Below are positions 54,315 to 64,000 of a stretch of 64,000 nt of DNA, in pieces. The notes under the pieces were generated by a model. The model was not told the DNA's origin and searched no databases. It saw nothing but the letters and a program-made list of their open reading frames with translations. Every line of letters starts with the position of its first letter. The first letter of the stretch is position 1. This stretch comes from an uncultured Alphaproteobacteria bacterium (GTDB lineage: Bacteria > Pseudomonadota > Alphaproteobacteria > HIMB59 > GCA-002718135). The translations under genes and the position numbers were made by a program. The DNA lies in assembly GCA_902576125.1 (NCBI GenBank), contig CACGUF010000001.1:124001-188000 (forward strand), written 5' to 3'.

Positions 54315-54626
54315 ATGTTAACTTTAATTATTATTCAGCTAATTTTAGCAATTCTTTTAGTTATATTCGTATTACTTCAAGGAAGTGATAATGAAGGTTT
54401 AGGTCTTGGAGGTGGCGGCGGCATAGGTGGAATGATGTCTCCAAGAGGCTCTGCAAACTTGCTATCACGCTTAACTGCATTAACCGCAACCTTATTTATG
54501 GTAATGAGCGTAGTTTTGACAATTTTTGCCTCTGTAGGATCTGAAAAAAATGTCTTAGAATCTCTGCCTTCTATCAATTCTGAAGAAGAAATTCCCCAAG
54601 AGCCAGTAATTCCGGAAAACAATTAA
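54315..54626 (+). CDS. secG: Protein-export membrane protein SecG
   Basis: VLLQGSDNEGLGLGGGGGIGG...SRLTALTATLFMVMSVVLTI. Confidence 0.94.
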   Translation: MLTLIIIQLILAILLVIFVLLQGSDNEGLGLGGGGGIGGMMSPRGSANLLSRLTALTATLFMVMSVVLTIFASVGSEKNVLESLPSINSEEEIPQEPVIPENN

Positions 54627-54676
54627 TATAATTATCTTGATATAGATTATGCATTTCTGTATCAGGGTTATCCGTA

Positions 54677-56287
54677 ATGCAATATGTATTTATTACGGGC
54701 GGAGTTGCCTCATCTCTTGGAAAAGGTATTGCATCCGCAGCAGTTGCTTCTTTACTTCAACACAGAAACTTTAAAGTCAGAATAAGGAAACTTGACCCAT
54801 ATCTAAATGTAGATCCGGGCACCATGAGCCCATATCAGCACGGTGAAGTTTTTGTGACAGATGATGGTGCTGAGACTGATCTAGATTTAGGTCATTACGA
54901 GAGATTTACAAATAGATCAGCTAAAAAAACAGATAGCACATCATCAGGAAAAATTTATTCAAATGTTTTAAAGAAAGAACGTAAAGGTGATTATCTTGGA
55001 GCAACTATACAAGTAATTCCTCATGTAACTGATGAAATAAAACTTTTTATTAATTCTAATTTTGAAGATGAGGATATTATAATCTATGAAATAGGGGGTA
55101 CTGTTGGTGATATAGAGTCTCTTCCTTTTTTAGAAGCTATAAGACAAATTAGAAATGACAAAAATATAAAATCAGCTCTTATTCATATGACTTATGTTCC
55201 TTATTTGAGTTCAGCTGGTGAATTAAAAACAAAACCAACTCAACACTCTGTAAAGGAATTACTAAACTCAGGTATTCAGCCTGATATTATAATGTGCAGA
55301 TGTGAAAAAGAAATCAACCTTGAGTCTCTCGAGAAAATTTCTCAATTTTGTAATGTAAAAAAAGACTCTGTAATTCCAGCTTTAAATGCTAAATCAATTT
55401 ATGAAGTTCCATCCATTTACTCAAAAGCAGGTCTTGATAACGTTTTACTTGAGCATTTGGGATATGATTCCTCTAAACACCCCCTTAATTTAAAAGCTTG
55501 GGAGAATTTAACAAATAAAATTAATAAATTGAAAAAAGAGGTAACTATAGGAGTTGTTGGAAAATATACAAATTTAAAAGACAGTTATAAATCGCTTATA
55601 GAGGCTCTTACTCATGGGGGTATTGAAAACAACACATTGGTAAAAATCAATTGGATAAATGCTGAAAAAATTAAAACAACTGATTTAGTTGCAGAGCTTA
55701 AAAGTGTTGACGGTATTTTAATACCTGGTGGGTTTGGCTATCGAGGTGTTGAGGGTAAAATTTTAGCTATCAAATATGCAAGAGAAAATAATATTCCTTT
55801 TTTTGGTATTTGTCTGGGAATGCAATTAAGTGTAATTGAAATAGCAAGAAATGTTTTTGATGTTGCAGACTCTAATTCAACTGAATTTCAATCTACAAAA
55901 AACCCAGTAGTAAGTTTAATGACAGAATGGAATAATAAAAATATAATCGAAAAAAGAGATGATGATAGTGATAAAGGAGGTACGATGAGACTAGGAGCTT
56001 ATAAGGCTCAATTAAAAAAAGGTTCTAAAGTTAGAGAAATTTATAATACAAATGAAATATCTGAGAGACATAGACACAGATATGAGGTTGATTTATCATA
56101 CACAAAAAATTTTGTTGAAAAAGGTTTCGTTTTTTCAGGTATGTCGCCTGATAATGTCCTTCCTGAAGTCTTAGAAAGCACTAACCATAAATGGTTTATA
56201 GGTGTGCAATTTCATCCTGAATTAAAATCTAGACCTTTAGCTCCACATCCTTTATTTTCATCCTTTATAAAACATTGCTTGAAATGA
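54677..56287 (+). CDS. pyrG: CTP synthase
   Basis: [59 protein letters not shown]. Confidence 0.98.
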   Translation: MQYVFITGGVASSLGKGIASAAVASLLQHRNFKVRIRKLDPYLNVDPGTMSPYQHGEVFVTDDGAETDLDLGHYERFTNRSAKKTDSTSSGKIYSNVLKKERKGDYLGATIQVIPHVTDEIKLFINSNFEDEDIIIYEIGGTVGDIESLPFLEAIRQIRNDKNIKSALIHMTYVPYLSSAGELKTKPTQHSVKELLNSGIQPDIIMCRCEKEINLESLEKISQFCNVKKDSVIPALNAKSIYEVPSIYSKAGLDNVLLEHLGYDSSKHPLNLKAWENLTNKINKLKKEVTIGVVGKYTNLKDSYKSLIEALTHGGIENNTLVKINWINAEKIKTTDLVAELKSVDGILIPGGFGYRGVEGKILAIKYARENNIPFFGICLGMQLSVIEIARNVFDVADSNSTEFQSTKNPVVSLMTEWNNKNIIEKRDDDSDKGGTMRLGAYKAQLKKGSKVREIYNTNEISERHRHRYEVDLSYTKNFVEKGFVFSGMSPDNVLPEVLESTNHKWFIGVQFHPELKSRPLAPHPLFSSFIKHCLK

Positions 56288-57108
56288 AAACTATTAAATT
56301 AGCAGATTTTGAAATTTCAAATAAAAAAAATTTTTTTTTAATAGCTGGCCCATGTGTTATTGAGAGTGAAAATCATTCTTTGATGATGGCTGAAAAAATT
56401 GCTACAATTTGTCAAAAATTAAAAATTAATTTAGTTTATAAATCAAGTTTTGATAAGGCTAACAGATCAAGCATTAATAGTAATAGAGGTATAGAAATAA
56501 AACAAGCTGAAAAAATTTTTAATAAAATTAAATCTACTTTTAATTGCCCTATTTTAACTGATGTTCATAACGAAAGTCAGTGTGAATTTTTTTCAAAATC
56601 AGAAAGTGTTGATATTCTGCAAATACCAGCATTTTTGTGTCGACAAACTGACTTATTAATTTCAGCAGCAAAAACTAATAAAATTATAAATATTAAAAAA
56701 GGTCAGTTTTTATCACCCTATGAAGTTCCTAATATTTTTAAAAAAATTGAAAGTACAGGCAATTATAAAATTATGATAACAGAAAGAGGAACATCATTTG
56801 GTTACAATAATTTAATTAACGATTTTAAATCTATTGATATTATGAAAAACTATCTTTACCCAGTCATTTTTGATGCAACTCATTCTGTGCAGGAACCAGG
56901 CGGTTTGGGAGAAAAGAGTGGGGGCAAAAGAGAATTTGTTTCAACTTTATCAAAAGCGGCTGTGGCAGTTGGTGTTGCTGGTATTTTTATTGAAACACAT
57001 AATGATCCAGATAATGCTCCAAGTGATGGTCCAAATATGTTGCAAATTGAAAACCTAGAAAATTTAATTTCAAAATTGATAGAGTTAGATACTGTTTCAA
57101 AAAAATAA
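56284..57108 (+). CDS. kdsA: 2-dehydro-3-deoxyphosphooctonate aldolase (KDO-8-P synthase)
   Basis: [37 protein letters not shown] 56284 preferred over the track start 56275. Confidence 0.96.
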   Translation: MKTIKLADFEISNKKNFFLIAGPCVIESENHSLMMAEKIATICQKLKINLVYKSSFDKANRSSINSNRGIEIKQAEKIFNKIKSTFNCPILTDVHNESQCEFFSKSESVDILQIPAFLCRQTDLLISAAKTNKIINIKKGQFLSPYEVPNIFKKIESTGNYKIMITERGTSFGYNNLINDFKSIDIMKNYLYPVIFDATHSVQEPGGLGEKSGGKREFVSTLSKAAVAVGVAGIFIETHNDPDNAPSDGPNMLQIENLENLISKLIELDTVSKK

Positions 57109-57142
57109 TTTTTATTTTAATTTTTAGTATAGAAAGGTAAGG

Positions 57143-58420
57143 ATGGAAAAAATTAAAAATATACACGCAAGAGAAATATTAGATAGTAGAGGCAATCCCA
57201 CAGTTGAATGTGATGTTGAATTAGAAGACGGATCATTTGGTAGAGCTTCTGTACCTAGTGGAGCTTCAACAGGAATTCACGAAGCTTTAGAATTACGTGA
57301 TGGAGATAAAAATAGATATCTAGGAAAAGGTGTAAAAAAAGCTGTTCAGAATATTAATAAATATATTAAAAAAGAAGTTGTTGGGAAGAATTTTGATCAT
57401 TATAAAGTTTTTGACAAGATTGTTTTGAAATTAGATGGAACAGAAAATAAGTCAAATTTTGGCGCAAATGCAACCCTTGCAGTCAGTTTAGCTTTTGCTA
57501 AAAGTTTAGCAGATCATACTTCGACTACTTTTTATCAACATATATCTGAAAATGAAGATTTTTTATTACCCGTGCCAATGATGAATATTATCAATGGAGG
57601 ATCTCATGCAGATAATAATGTTGATATTCAAGAATTTATGATTGCTCCAGTTGGTGCAACTTCATTTTCTGAGTCATTAAGGTATGGGTGTGAAATATTT
57701 CATTCATTAAAATCAATTTTAAAATCTAAAAACTTAAATACTAATGTTGGCGATGAAGGAGGATTTGCTCCTAATTTAAATAGTTCCTCTGAGGTAATAG
57801 AAATTATTTTAATTGCTATAGAAAAAACTGGATTAAAAATAAATGACGACGTTCTTTTATCACTTGATGTAGCTTCTACAGAATTTTATAAAAATAATAA
57901 ATACGATCTTAAAGGTGAGGGAAAAAATCTAACTTCAGATGAAATGGTAAACTACATTGAAAATTTAACAAATAACTTTCCAATTTATTCAATTGAGGAT
58001 GGAATGTCAGAAGATGATTGGGATGGTTGGATAGAATTAACTAAAAGAATTGGCAATAAAGTACAGTTAGTTGGAGATGATCTTTTTGTTACAAATATCA
58101 AAAGACTAAAAACTGGAATAGAAAAAAATGCCGGTAATGCTATATTAGTCAAGTTAAATCAAATAGGAACTTTATCAGAAACTATTGATGCTATCAAACT
58201 AGGTAAAAAAAATAATTTTTCATCAATTATTTCTCATAGATCTGGTGAAACCGAAGATACAACAATTTCTGATTTATCTGTAGCTGTTTCAGCTGGGCAA
58301 ATTAAAACTGGATCACTTTCAAGAACTGATAGGACTGCAAAATATAATCAATTATTAAGAATAGAAGAAATGCTTGGCTCGAGTGCTAAATACGCAGGAA
58401 AATCAATTCTAAAATATTGA
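57143..58420 (+). CDS. eno: Enolase
   Basis: [53 protein letters not shown]. Confidence 0.98.
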   Translation: MEKIKNIHAREILDSRGNPTVECDVELEDGSFGRASVPSGASTGIHEALELRDGDKNRYLGKGVKKAVQNINKYIKKEVVGKNFDHYKVFDKIVLKLDGTENKSNFGANATLAVSLAFAKSLADHTSTTFYQHISENEDFLLPVPMMNIINGGSHADNNVDIQEFMIAPVGATSFSESLRYGCEIFHSLKSILKSKNLNTNVGDEGGFAPNLNSSSEVIEIILIAIEKTGLKINDDVLLSLDVASTEFYKNNKYDLKGEGKNLTSDEMVNYIENLTNNFPIYSIEDGMSEDDWDGWIELTKRIGNKVQLVGDDLFVTNIKRLKTGIEKNAGNAILVKLNQIGTLSETIDAIKLGKKNNFSSIISHRSGETEDTTISDLSVAVSAGQIKTGSLSRTDRTAKYNQLLRIEEMLGSSAKYAGKSILKY

Positions 58421-58445
58421 CATAAACGCGGTTAATCTGATTAAT
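58417..58445 (+). promoter_or_regulatory. Candidate ftsB promoter TTGACA-N17-ATTAAT overlapping the eno stop codon
   Basis: Consensus -35 TTGACA at 58417-58422; -10-like ATTAAT at 58440-58445. Confidence 0.35.
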
Positions 58446-58455
58446 TGAATTTAGT

Positions 58456-58770
58456 ATGAATAAATCAGTAATCTTAAAGAATAAAATAATTTTATATTTA
58501 TCTTTTTTGATAACTTTTTTTATTTTCATTTATCTTATTTATTTTTTGATCAATGGTCAAAGAGGATTGTTGAAATTTTTTTATCTTACCAAACAAGCAG
58601 AAGAGTATAATGATACACTTGCTAAACTTAAAAACGAGAATGACTATTATATTGATCTCACAAAAAGGTTGCAACCTAACACAGTTGACTTGGATTATTT
58701 AGATGAGCAAGTAAGAAAAAAGCTTGGTTTAATTGACAAAAATGAAATTGTTATTATTTTAGATAAATAA
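58456..58770 (+). CDS. ftsB: Septum formation initiator FtsB/DivIC family
   Basis: Short single-TM protein with coiled coil; GQRGLLKFFYLTKQAEEYNDTLAKLKNEND...LDEQVRKKLGLIDKNEIVI; between eno and pdhA. Confidence 0.88.
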   Translation: MNKSVILKNKIILYLSFLITFFIFIYLIYFLINGQRGLLKFFYLTKQAEEYNDTLAKLKNENDYYIDLTKRLQPNTVDLDYLDEQVRKKLGLIDKNEIVIILDK

Positions 58771-58774
58771 ATAA

Positions 58775-58823
58775 TTGACAAAAATTTACAATTAAATATT
58801 AAAAAATTTACAAAAATTTACAA
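58775..58823 (+). promoter_or_regulatory. Candidate pdhA promoter (TTGACA-N16-TATTAA) with three AAAATTTACA direct repeats
   Basis: -35 at 58775-58780, -10 at 58797-58802; AAAATTTACA at 58781-58790, 58803-58812, 58813-58822. Confidence 0.55.
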
Positions 58824-59786
58824 ATGAAAAAATTATCTAAATCTGATCACCTAAAGATATACTCATACATGCTGAAAATCAGAAGATTTGAGGAGAGATC
58901 TGCTCAACTTTATGGAATGGGACATATAGGTGGTTTTTGTCATTTATACATCGGGCAAGAGGCTGTTGTTGTTGGTGTGTTGATGACAATTAAAAAAAAT
59001 GACTCAGTTGTTACAACTTATAGAGATCATGGCCATATGCTCGCCAGAGGTTTAAAGCCCAAAAAAATAATGGCTGAACTTACAGGAAGAGCTGATGGAT
59101 ATTCATCCGGTAAAGGTGGCTCGATGCATATGTTTTCTAAAGAAAATAATTTTTATGGAGGACATGGCATAGTAGGGGCTCAAGTACCTATTGGAACTGG
59201 CATTGCATTTACTCATAAATATAATGGAGATAAAAATATTTGTCGAACTTACATTGGAGATGGTGCTATGAATAATGGCCAAGTTTTTGAAGCATTTAAT
59301 TTAGCTGCATTATGGAATCTTCCTGTTTTATACATAATTGAAAATAATAAATATGGTATGGGTACTTCAGTTGATAGAGCTGCTGCAGGCTCTCATTTAT
59401 ATAAAAGAGGAGAAGCTTTTGGAATTAATGGTGAGATAGTAGATGGCATGAATGTTTATTCTGTTATTAAAGCTGCAGAAAAAGCCGGAGATTATGTAAG
59501 AGCTGGTAAAGGTCCCTATATTTTAGAAGTTCAAACATATCGTTACAGAGGCCATTCAATGTCTGATCCAGCTAAATATAGAACAAAAGATGAATTAGAA
59601 GAATATAAAAATTCAGACCCTATAGAGATTGTTAGAGATGAAATTCTAAAAAAGAAAATCGCAACAAAAAATGAAATGGATAAAATAAATAAAGAAATAA
59701 TTGAAGAGATTAAATTGGCTGCTGAGTTTGCACTTAATAGTAAATTCCCTTCTAAAGAAGAATTATATACGGATGTTTATATTTAA
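58824..59786 (+). CDS. pdhA: Pyruvate dehydrogenase E1 component subunit alpha
   Basis: GGFCHLYIGQEAVVVG, GGSMHMFS, GDGAMNNGQVFEAFNLAALWNLP. Confidence 0.97.
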   Translation: MKKLSKSDHLKIYSYMLKIRRFEERSAQLYGMGHIGGFCHLYIGQEAVVVGVLMTIKKNDSVVTTYRDHGHMLARGLKPKKIMAELTGRADGYSSGKGGSMHMFSKENNFYGGHGIVGAQVPIGTGIAFTHKYNGDKNICRTYIGDGAMNNGQVFEAFNLAALWNLPVLYIIENNKYGMGTSVDRAAAGSHLYKRGEAFGINGEIVDGMNVYSVIKAAEKAGDYVRAGKGPYILEVQTYRYRGHSMSDPAKYRTKDELEEYKNSDPIEIVRDEILKKKIATKNEMDKINKEIIEEIKLAAEFALNSKFPSKEELYTDVYI

Positions 59787-61133
59787 ATGAGTACAGAAAT
59801 ACTAATGCCGGCTTTATCACCCACTATGACTGAAGGAAATTTAACTAAATGGTTAGTAAATGAGGGTCAAGAGATAAAAGCTGGAGATGTAATAGCAGAA
59901 ATAGAAACTGATAAAGCCACAATGGAGGTAGAGGCTGTTGATGAGGGTTTTATTGAAAAATTACTTTACAAAGAAGGTGATCAAAACATTCCAGTTAACA
60001 AACCTATCGCTTTGATTTCGGCAGAAAAAAATTCCAAAGCTAAAAGTATAAATAAAAAAATTGAAACCACTTTAAAAAATGCAAAACAAGATTTGAATGA
60101 AAAAGAGGAAAGTAATCCAATTTCTAATGAAGTAAGTATGCATATTAGTAAAGATCAAATTACTATGAGACAGGCAATTAGAGATACAATTGCTGAAGAA
60201 ATGAGAAAAGATAAAAAAGTTTTTATACTTGGTGAAGAAGTGGCAGAGTACCAAGGTGCCTATAAAGTTACTCAAGGTCTTTTAGATGAGTTTGGTAAAA
60301 AGAGAGTTATAGATACACCTATTTCAGAACATGGCTTTACTGGTTTAGCAGTTGGAGCAGCTTTCAAAGGTTTGATACCAATTGTTGAATTTATGACTTT
60401 TAATTTTTCTATGCAAGCTATAGATCAAATTATTAATTCAGCTGCAAAGACATTATATATGTCTGGAGGGCAAATTAATTGTCCAATAGTTTTTCGTGGA
60501 CCAAATGGTGCTGCCGCTCAAGTTGCAGCTCAACATAGTCAAGATTTTTCTTCTTGGTATGCTCACGTTCCTGGTTTGAAAGTAGTTGCTCCATCAACGC
60601 CTTTAAACGCAAAAGGTCTTCTTCGTGAAGCAATCAGAGATCCTAATCCTGTAATATTTCTTGAAAATGAAATTTTATATGGATTAAAGGGTGAAGTAGC
60701 ATCAGATGAAAATTTTACAATACCATTTGGTAGAGCAAATATTGCGAAAGAAGGAAAAGATACAACTTTAGTAACTTATTCAATAATGCTTCATAAATCA
60801 TTGGAAGCTGCGAAAATTTTACAAGATAAATATAATTTAGATATCGAAGTAATTGATCTACAAAGTTTAAGACCAATAGACTCAGAAACCATAATAAATT
60901 CTGTAATGAAAACTAATAGAATTATTACAGTTGAAGAGTCATGGCCATTTGCAAGTGTAGGATCTGAGATAGTGAATTTGGTACAAAAAAATGCTTTTGA
61001 TTATTTAGATGCACCTATAATTAAGGTAAATAGTGCAGATGTTCCGATGCCTTATTCAAGTGAATTAGAAAAGTTATATCTTCCACAAATAGATGATATT
61101 GTAAAAGCTGTTAAAGAAGTTAATTATATATAA
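59787..61133 (+). CDS. pdhB: Pyruvate dehydrogenase E1 component subunit beta with N-terminal lipoyl domain
   Basis: Lipoyl motif [17 protein letters not shown] followed by transketolase-type E1-beta domain ([22 protein letters not shown]). Confidence 0.97.
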   Translation: MSTEILMPALSPTMTEGNLTKWLVNEGQEIKAGDVIAEIETDKATMEVEAVDEGFIEKLLYKEGDQNIPVNKPIALISAEKNSKAKSINKKIETTLKNAKQDLNEKEESNPISNEVSMHISKDQITMRQAIRDTIAEEMRKDKKVFILGEEVAEYQGAYKVTQGLLDEFGKKRVIDTPISEHGFTGLAVGAAFKGLIPIVEFMTFNFSMQAIDQIINSAAKTLYMSGGQINCPIVFRGPNGAAAQVAAQHSQDFSSWYAHVPGLKVVAPSTPLNAKGLLREAIRDPNPVIFLENEILYGLKGEVASDENFTIPFGRANIAKEGKDTTLVTYSIMLHKSLEAAKILQDKYNLDIEVIDLQSLRPIDSETIINSVMKTNRIITVEESWPFASVGSEIVNLVQKNAFDYLDAPIIKVNSADVPMPYSSELEKLYLPQIDDIVKAVKEVNYI

Positions 61134-61136
61134 ATT

Positions 61137-62354
61137 ATGTCTTCAAAAATTTTAATGCCAGCTTTGTCACCTACTATGACCGAAGGCACAATCAACAAAT
61201 GGTTAGTAAAAATTGGAGATAATGTAAAAGCTGGAGATATTATTGCTGAAATAGAAACTGATAAAGCAACTATGGAAGTTGAGGCAGTTGATGAAGGTAA
61301 AATAACTCACCTCCTTAAAGAAGATCCAAATAATCAAGTAGCAGTAAATAGAGTTATTGCCATTATTGATGGAAAAAAGAATGACTCACTTGAAGATAAT
61401 CCAGTTACAAAAGAGATTGATAAGGATGAAAAAGAAACGATAAATAAAGAATCTTCTAAATTAAATGAAAAAAATGAGATTAAAAAAAATGTTGTAAATA
61501 ATAAATTTAAAGCATCTCCTCTTGTAAAAAAAATTGCCACAGATAAAAATATTGATCTAACAAAAATTAATGGATCAGGTCCAGATGGCCGAATTATAAA
61601 AAGAGATATTAATTTAAATGAAGTTTCTTTAGTCTCTTCAGAGCAAAAAATTAATCAAGATTTTATTGTTCCTAGTATGATGCGTAAAGTAATAGCTAAA
61701 CGTACATTGGAAGCAAAACAACAAATACCTCATTTTTATTTAACTATAGAGTCAAATGTAGATAAATTAATTGATCTAAGAAAAAAGATTAATGAAAATA
61801 ATTCTTTCAGGATTTCATATAATGACCTTATTGTTAAAGCCTTAGGTATGGCAATGAAAAAAAATCCTGATACTAATGTTTACTGGCAAGAAAATAAAAT
61901 TTATAAGTTGAAAGATATTGATGTATCTGTCGCTGTTGCAATTGATGAAGGCCTTATTACTCCTGTTATTAAAAAAGTAAATTCTAAAGGCCTTAATGAA
62001 GTATCTGTTGAGATAAGAGAATTAGCAAAGTTAGCTAAAACAAATTCTTTAACTCCAAATCAATATACTGGAGGATCTATAACGTTGTCTAACCTTGGTA
62101 TGTTTGGAATAAGTGAATTTGCCGCTATAATTAGTCCTCCTCAAGCATCAATTTTAGCTGTAGGCAAAATTATTAAAAAACCTATTATTTTAAATGACTC
62201 TGTAATGGTAGGGCATACACTAAAATCTACCTTATCTGCTGATCATAGAGTTTTAGATGGTGCAGTTGCCGGTAAATTGTTAAAAGATTTTAATGATATT
62301 ATTGAAAATCCATTTGAAATTTGGATGAATAGTAATGACATGGAAGTAATTTAA
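61137..62354 (+). CDS. pdhC: Pyruvate dehydrogenase E2 (dihydrolipoamide acetyltransferase)
   Basis: Lipoyl domain [17 protein letters not shown], peripheral-subunit-binding domain [28 protein letters not shown], catalytic [10 protein letters not shown]. Confidence 0.97.
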   Translation: MSSKILMPALSPTMTEGTINKWLVKIGDNVKAGDIIAEIETDKATMEVEAVDEGKITHLLKEDPNNQVAVNRVIAIIDGKKNDSLEDNPVTKEIDKDEKETINKESSKLNEKNEIKKNVVNNKFKASPLVKKIATDKNIDLTKINGSGPDGRIIKRDINLNEVSLVSSEQKINQDFIVPSMMRKVIAKRTLEAKQQIPHFYLTIESNVDKLIDLRKKINENNSFRISYNDLIVKALGMAMKKNPDTNVYWQENKIYKLKDIDVSVAVAIDEGLITPVIKKVNSKGLNEVSVEIRELAKLAKTNSLTPNQYTGGSITLSNLGMFGISEFAAIISPPQASILAVGKIIKKPIILNDSVMVGHTLKSTLSADHRVLDGAVAGKLLKDFNDIIENPFEIWMNSNDMEVI

Positions 62355-62355
62355 A

Positions 62356-63282
62356 ATGACTGAAGTAAGACATCCAGAGAAAATTTATCGTACTTCAAAC
62401 CCTATTCCTAAAAAACCTTCCTGGATAAGGGTCAAAGCTCCCACATCAAAATTTTTTAAATCAACAGATAAAATTTTAAAAAATAAAAAAATAGTTACTG
62501 TGTGTGAAGAAGCAGCATGTCCAAATATTTCGGAATGTTGGCAAAAAAAGCATGCAACATTTATGATATTAGGAGATATTTGCACTAGAGCATGTGCATT
62601 TTGCAATATTAAGACTGGGAAGCCTGGTTTTGTTGATAGAGATGAGCCAAATAAAATAGCAGAAGCAGTATCTGAATTAGGTTTAGAGCATGTTGTTGTT
62701 ACAAGTGTTGATAGAGATGATTTGGAAGATGGTGGTGCAGAACATTTTACAACAGTTATTTCCTCAATTAGAAAATTAAATCCAAGTTGTACAGTAGAAA
62801 TTTTAACTCCAGATTTTCATAAAAAACCTAAAGCACTAGATATTCTATCTAATGAATTACCAGATGTATTTAATCATAATCTAGAAACTGTACCTAGGCT
62901 ATATTTAAGTATTAGACCTGGATCTAGATATTTTGTAAGTCTAAAACTTTTAGCAGATATTAAAAAGCTTAATCCTAACGTATTTACAAAATCAGGATTA
63001 ATGGTTGGTTTAGGTGAAACTAAAGATGAAATTTATCAAGTAATGGATGATTTACGAGCAGCAGATGTTGATTTTATTACAATTGGTCAATATTTACCTC
63101 CAAGTTCGAAACATGCAAAACTAGAAAAGTTTATTACTCCTAGAGAATTTGATGAATATAAAAAAATGGCCACAGCAAAAGGTTTTTTAATGGTTGCATC
63201 ATCACCTTTAACAAGATCAAGCTATCACGCTTCTGAAGATTTTAAAATTATGCAAAAAAATAGAGCTTACAAAAATCTTTAA
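62356..63282 (+). CDS. lipA: Lipoyl synthase
   Basis: [13 protein letters not shown] and [13 protein letters not shown] [4Fe-4S]/radical SAM motifs. Confidence 0.98.
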   Translation: MTEVRHPEKIYRTSNPIPKKPSWIRVKAPTSKFFKSTDKILKNKKIVTVCEEAACPNISECWQKKHATFMILGDICTRACAFCNIKTGKPGFVDRDEPNKIAEAVSELGLEHVVVTSVDRDDLEDGGAEHFTTVISSIRKLNPSCTVEILTPDFHKKPKALDILSNELPDVFNHNLETVPRLYLSIRPGSRYFVSLKLLADIKKLNPNVFTKSGLMVGLGETKDEIYQVMDDLRAADVDFITIGQYLPPSSKHAKLEKFITPREFDEYKKMATAKGFLMVASSPLTRSSYHASEDFKIMQKNRAYKNL

Positions 63283-63719
63283 TGAAAAATTCAAAAAGAG
63301 AGGAAGTAATTTCTCATTCAGCAACAAAACTTTTTAATATTGTTATCGATATCGAAAAATACCCTGAATATATTCCTTGGTGCACTAAGATGATAATTAA
63401 TCAAAGAAATAAAAATGAAATTTTTGCAGATATGTATGTCAAATATAAATTTATTTTATCTCAAAAATTTGGATCTCATGTAAAATTTGATAAAAATAAT
63501 TTGACTATAGAGACTAGTTATATTGAAGGACCCTTAACAGATTTAACTACCAAATGGAAATTTGAGGAAATAGATAAAAAAAATTCTAAAATATTTTTTG
63601 ATGTTAATTTTAAATTTAAAAATAATATTCATCAAAAAGTTGCAGAAACCTTTTATCCTTTGATTGAAAATAAAATGATAAATTCTTTTAAAAAAAGGGC
63701 AGATGAGACTCTAGATTAA
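63282..63719 (+). CDS. COQ10/RatA-like START-domain protein (ubiquinone-binding)
   Basis: LFNIVIDIEKYPEYIPWCTKMIINQRN...YIEGPLTDLTTKWKFEEID; located after lipA as in many Alphaproteobacteria. Confidence 0.88.
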   Translation: MKNSKREEVISHSATKLFNIVIDIEKYPEYIPWCTKMIINQRNKNEIFADMYVKYKFILSQKFGSHVKFDKNNLTIETSYIEGPLTDLTTKWKFEEIDKKNSKIFFDVNFKFKNNIHQKVAETFYPLIENKMINSFKKRADETLD

Positions 63720-64000
63720 CTTTGACAAATACTTAAAAATTGAATTCACACATTTTTTTTGTATTTCTATTCTAGTTCCTTTAAAATTTTTTTCTAAAAT
63801 TTCTATTTTTCCATTTACTCTTATACCAATATATATCAAACCTAAGGGCTTGCTTTTGCTTCCACCTCCAGGTCCGGCAATACCAGTAGTAGATATGCAA
63901 ATATTAGTTTTAGTTTTTATAAACAATCCCCTTACCATTTCTTTAGCTGTTTCTTTACTTACTGCACCATATTTATTTAAAGTTGTTTTTTTAACATTTA
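63711..64000 (-). CDS. CinA-family protein (nicotinamide-nucleotide amidohydrolase domain), 5' end truncated by window edge
   Basis: Reverse translation NKYGAVSKETAKEMVRGLFIKTKTNICISTTGIAGPGGGSKSKPLGLIYIGI matches the CinA C-terminal signature; the ORF track lists only the internal-Met portion. Confidence 0.87.
   Translation of the reverse strand, partial: NVKKTTLNKYGAVSKETAKEMVRGLFIKTKTNICISTTGIAGPGGGSKSKPLGLIYIGIRVNGKIEILEKNFKGTRIEIQKKCVNSIFKYLSKLI

Noticed and set aside
1-64000. CRISPR arrays, transposases/IS elements, integrases, prophage, toxin-antitoxin or defence genes
   Set aside because: None seen: every ORF of substance is assigned to a conserved housekeeping family. The COQ10/RatA-like gene is the START-domain ubiquinone-binding family, not evidence of a toxin-antitoxin locus.
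1-64000. Frameshifted or pseudogenised core genes
   Set aside because: All conserved genes fully inside the window read through in a single intact ORF of expected length.

Overview
This 64 kb window is a gene-dense, very AT-rich segment of a chromosome. Gene content and order fit a streamlined (SAR11/HIMB59-like) alphaproteobacterium; that taxonomic call is inference from synteny and base composition. Nearly everything is conserved housekeeping. In order: a partial PLP aminotransferase; tRNA-His and tRNA-Leu; tig-clpP-clpX-lon-HU; tRNA-Val and tRNA-Asp; complete nuoA-N followed by birA-coaX-rnj-DUF1467-proS-lolC-lolD-dnaE; rpsB-tsf-pyrH-frr-uppS-cdsA-dxr-bamA-skp-lpxD-fabZ-lpxA-lpxI-lpxB. On the minus strand lies ppiD-trpE-trpG-trpD-trpC-moaC-lexA-gltX-gltA. 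The right end is tpiA-secG-pyrG-kdsA-eno-ftsB-pdhA-pdhB-pdhC-lipA-coq10-like, then a partial cinA-like gene. I see no mobile element, CRISPR array, prophage, defence island or convincingly novel multi-gene system. The most interesting signals are regulatory or architectural. (1) A hairpin plus possible pseudoknot in the rpsB leader that would occlude the Shine-Dalgarno. (2) A GTTC-N7-GTTC LexA box overlapping an inferred -10 only a few bases from the lexA start codon, suggesting a near-leaderless SOS-autoregulated mRNA. (3) Helically phased AAAATTTACA repeats in the pdhA promoter/start region. (4) Absence of genes usual in these neighbourhoods (rseP, lpdA, comEC/moeA). (5) A trigger factor whose PPIase domain looks degenerate. 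(6) Tail-to-tail gene overlaps with no room for intrinsic terminators. All calls were made by eye, with no database searches.
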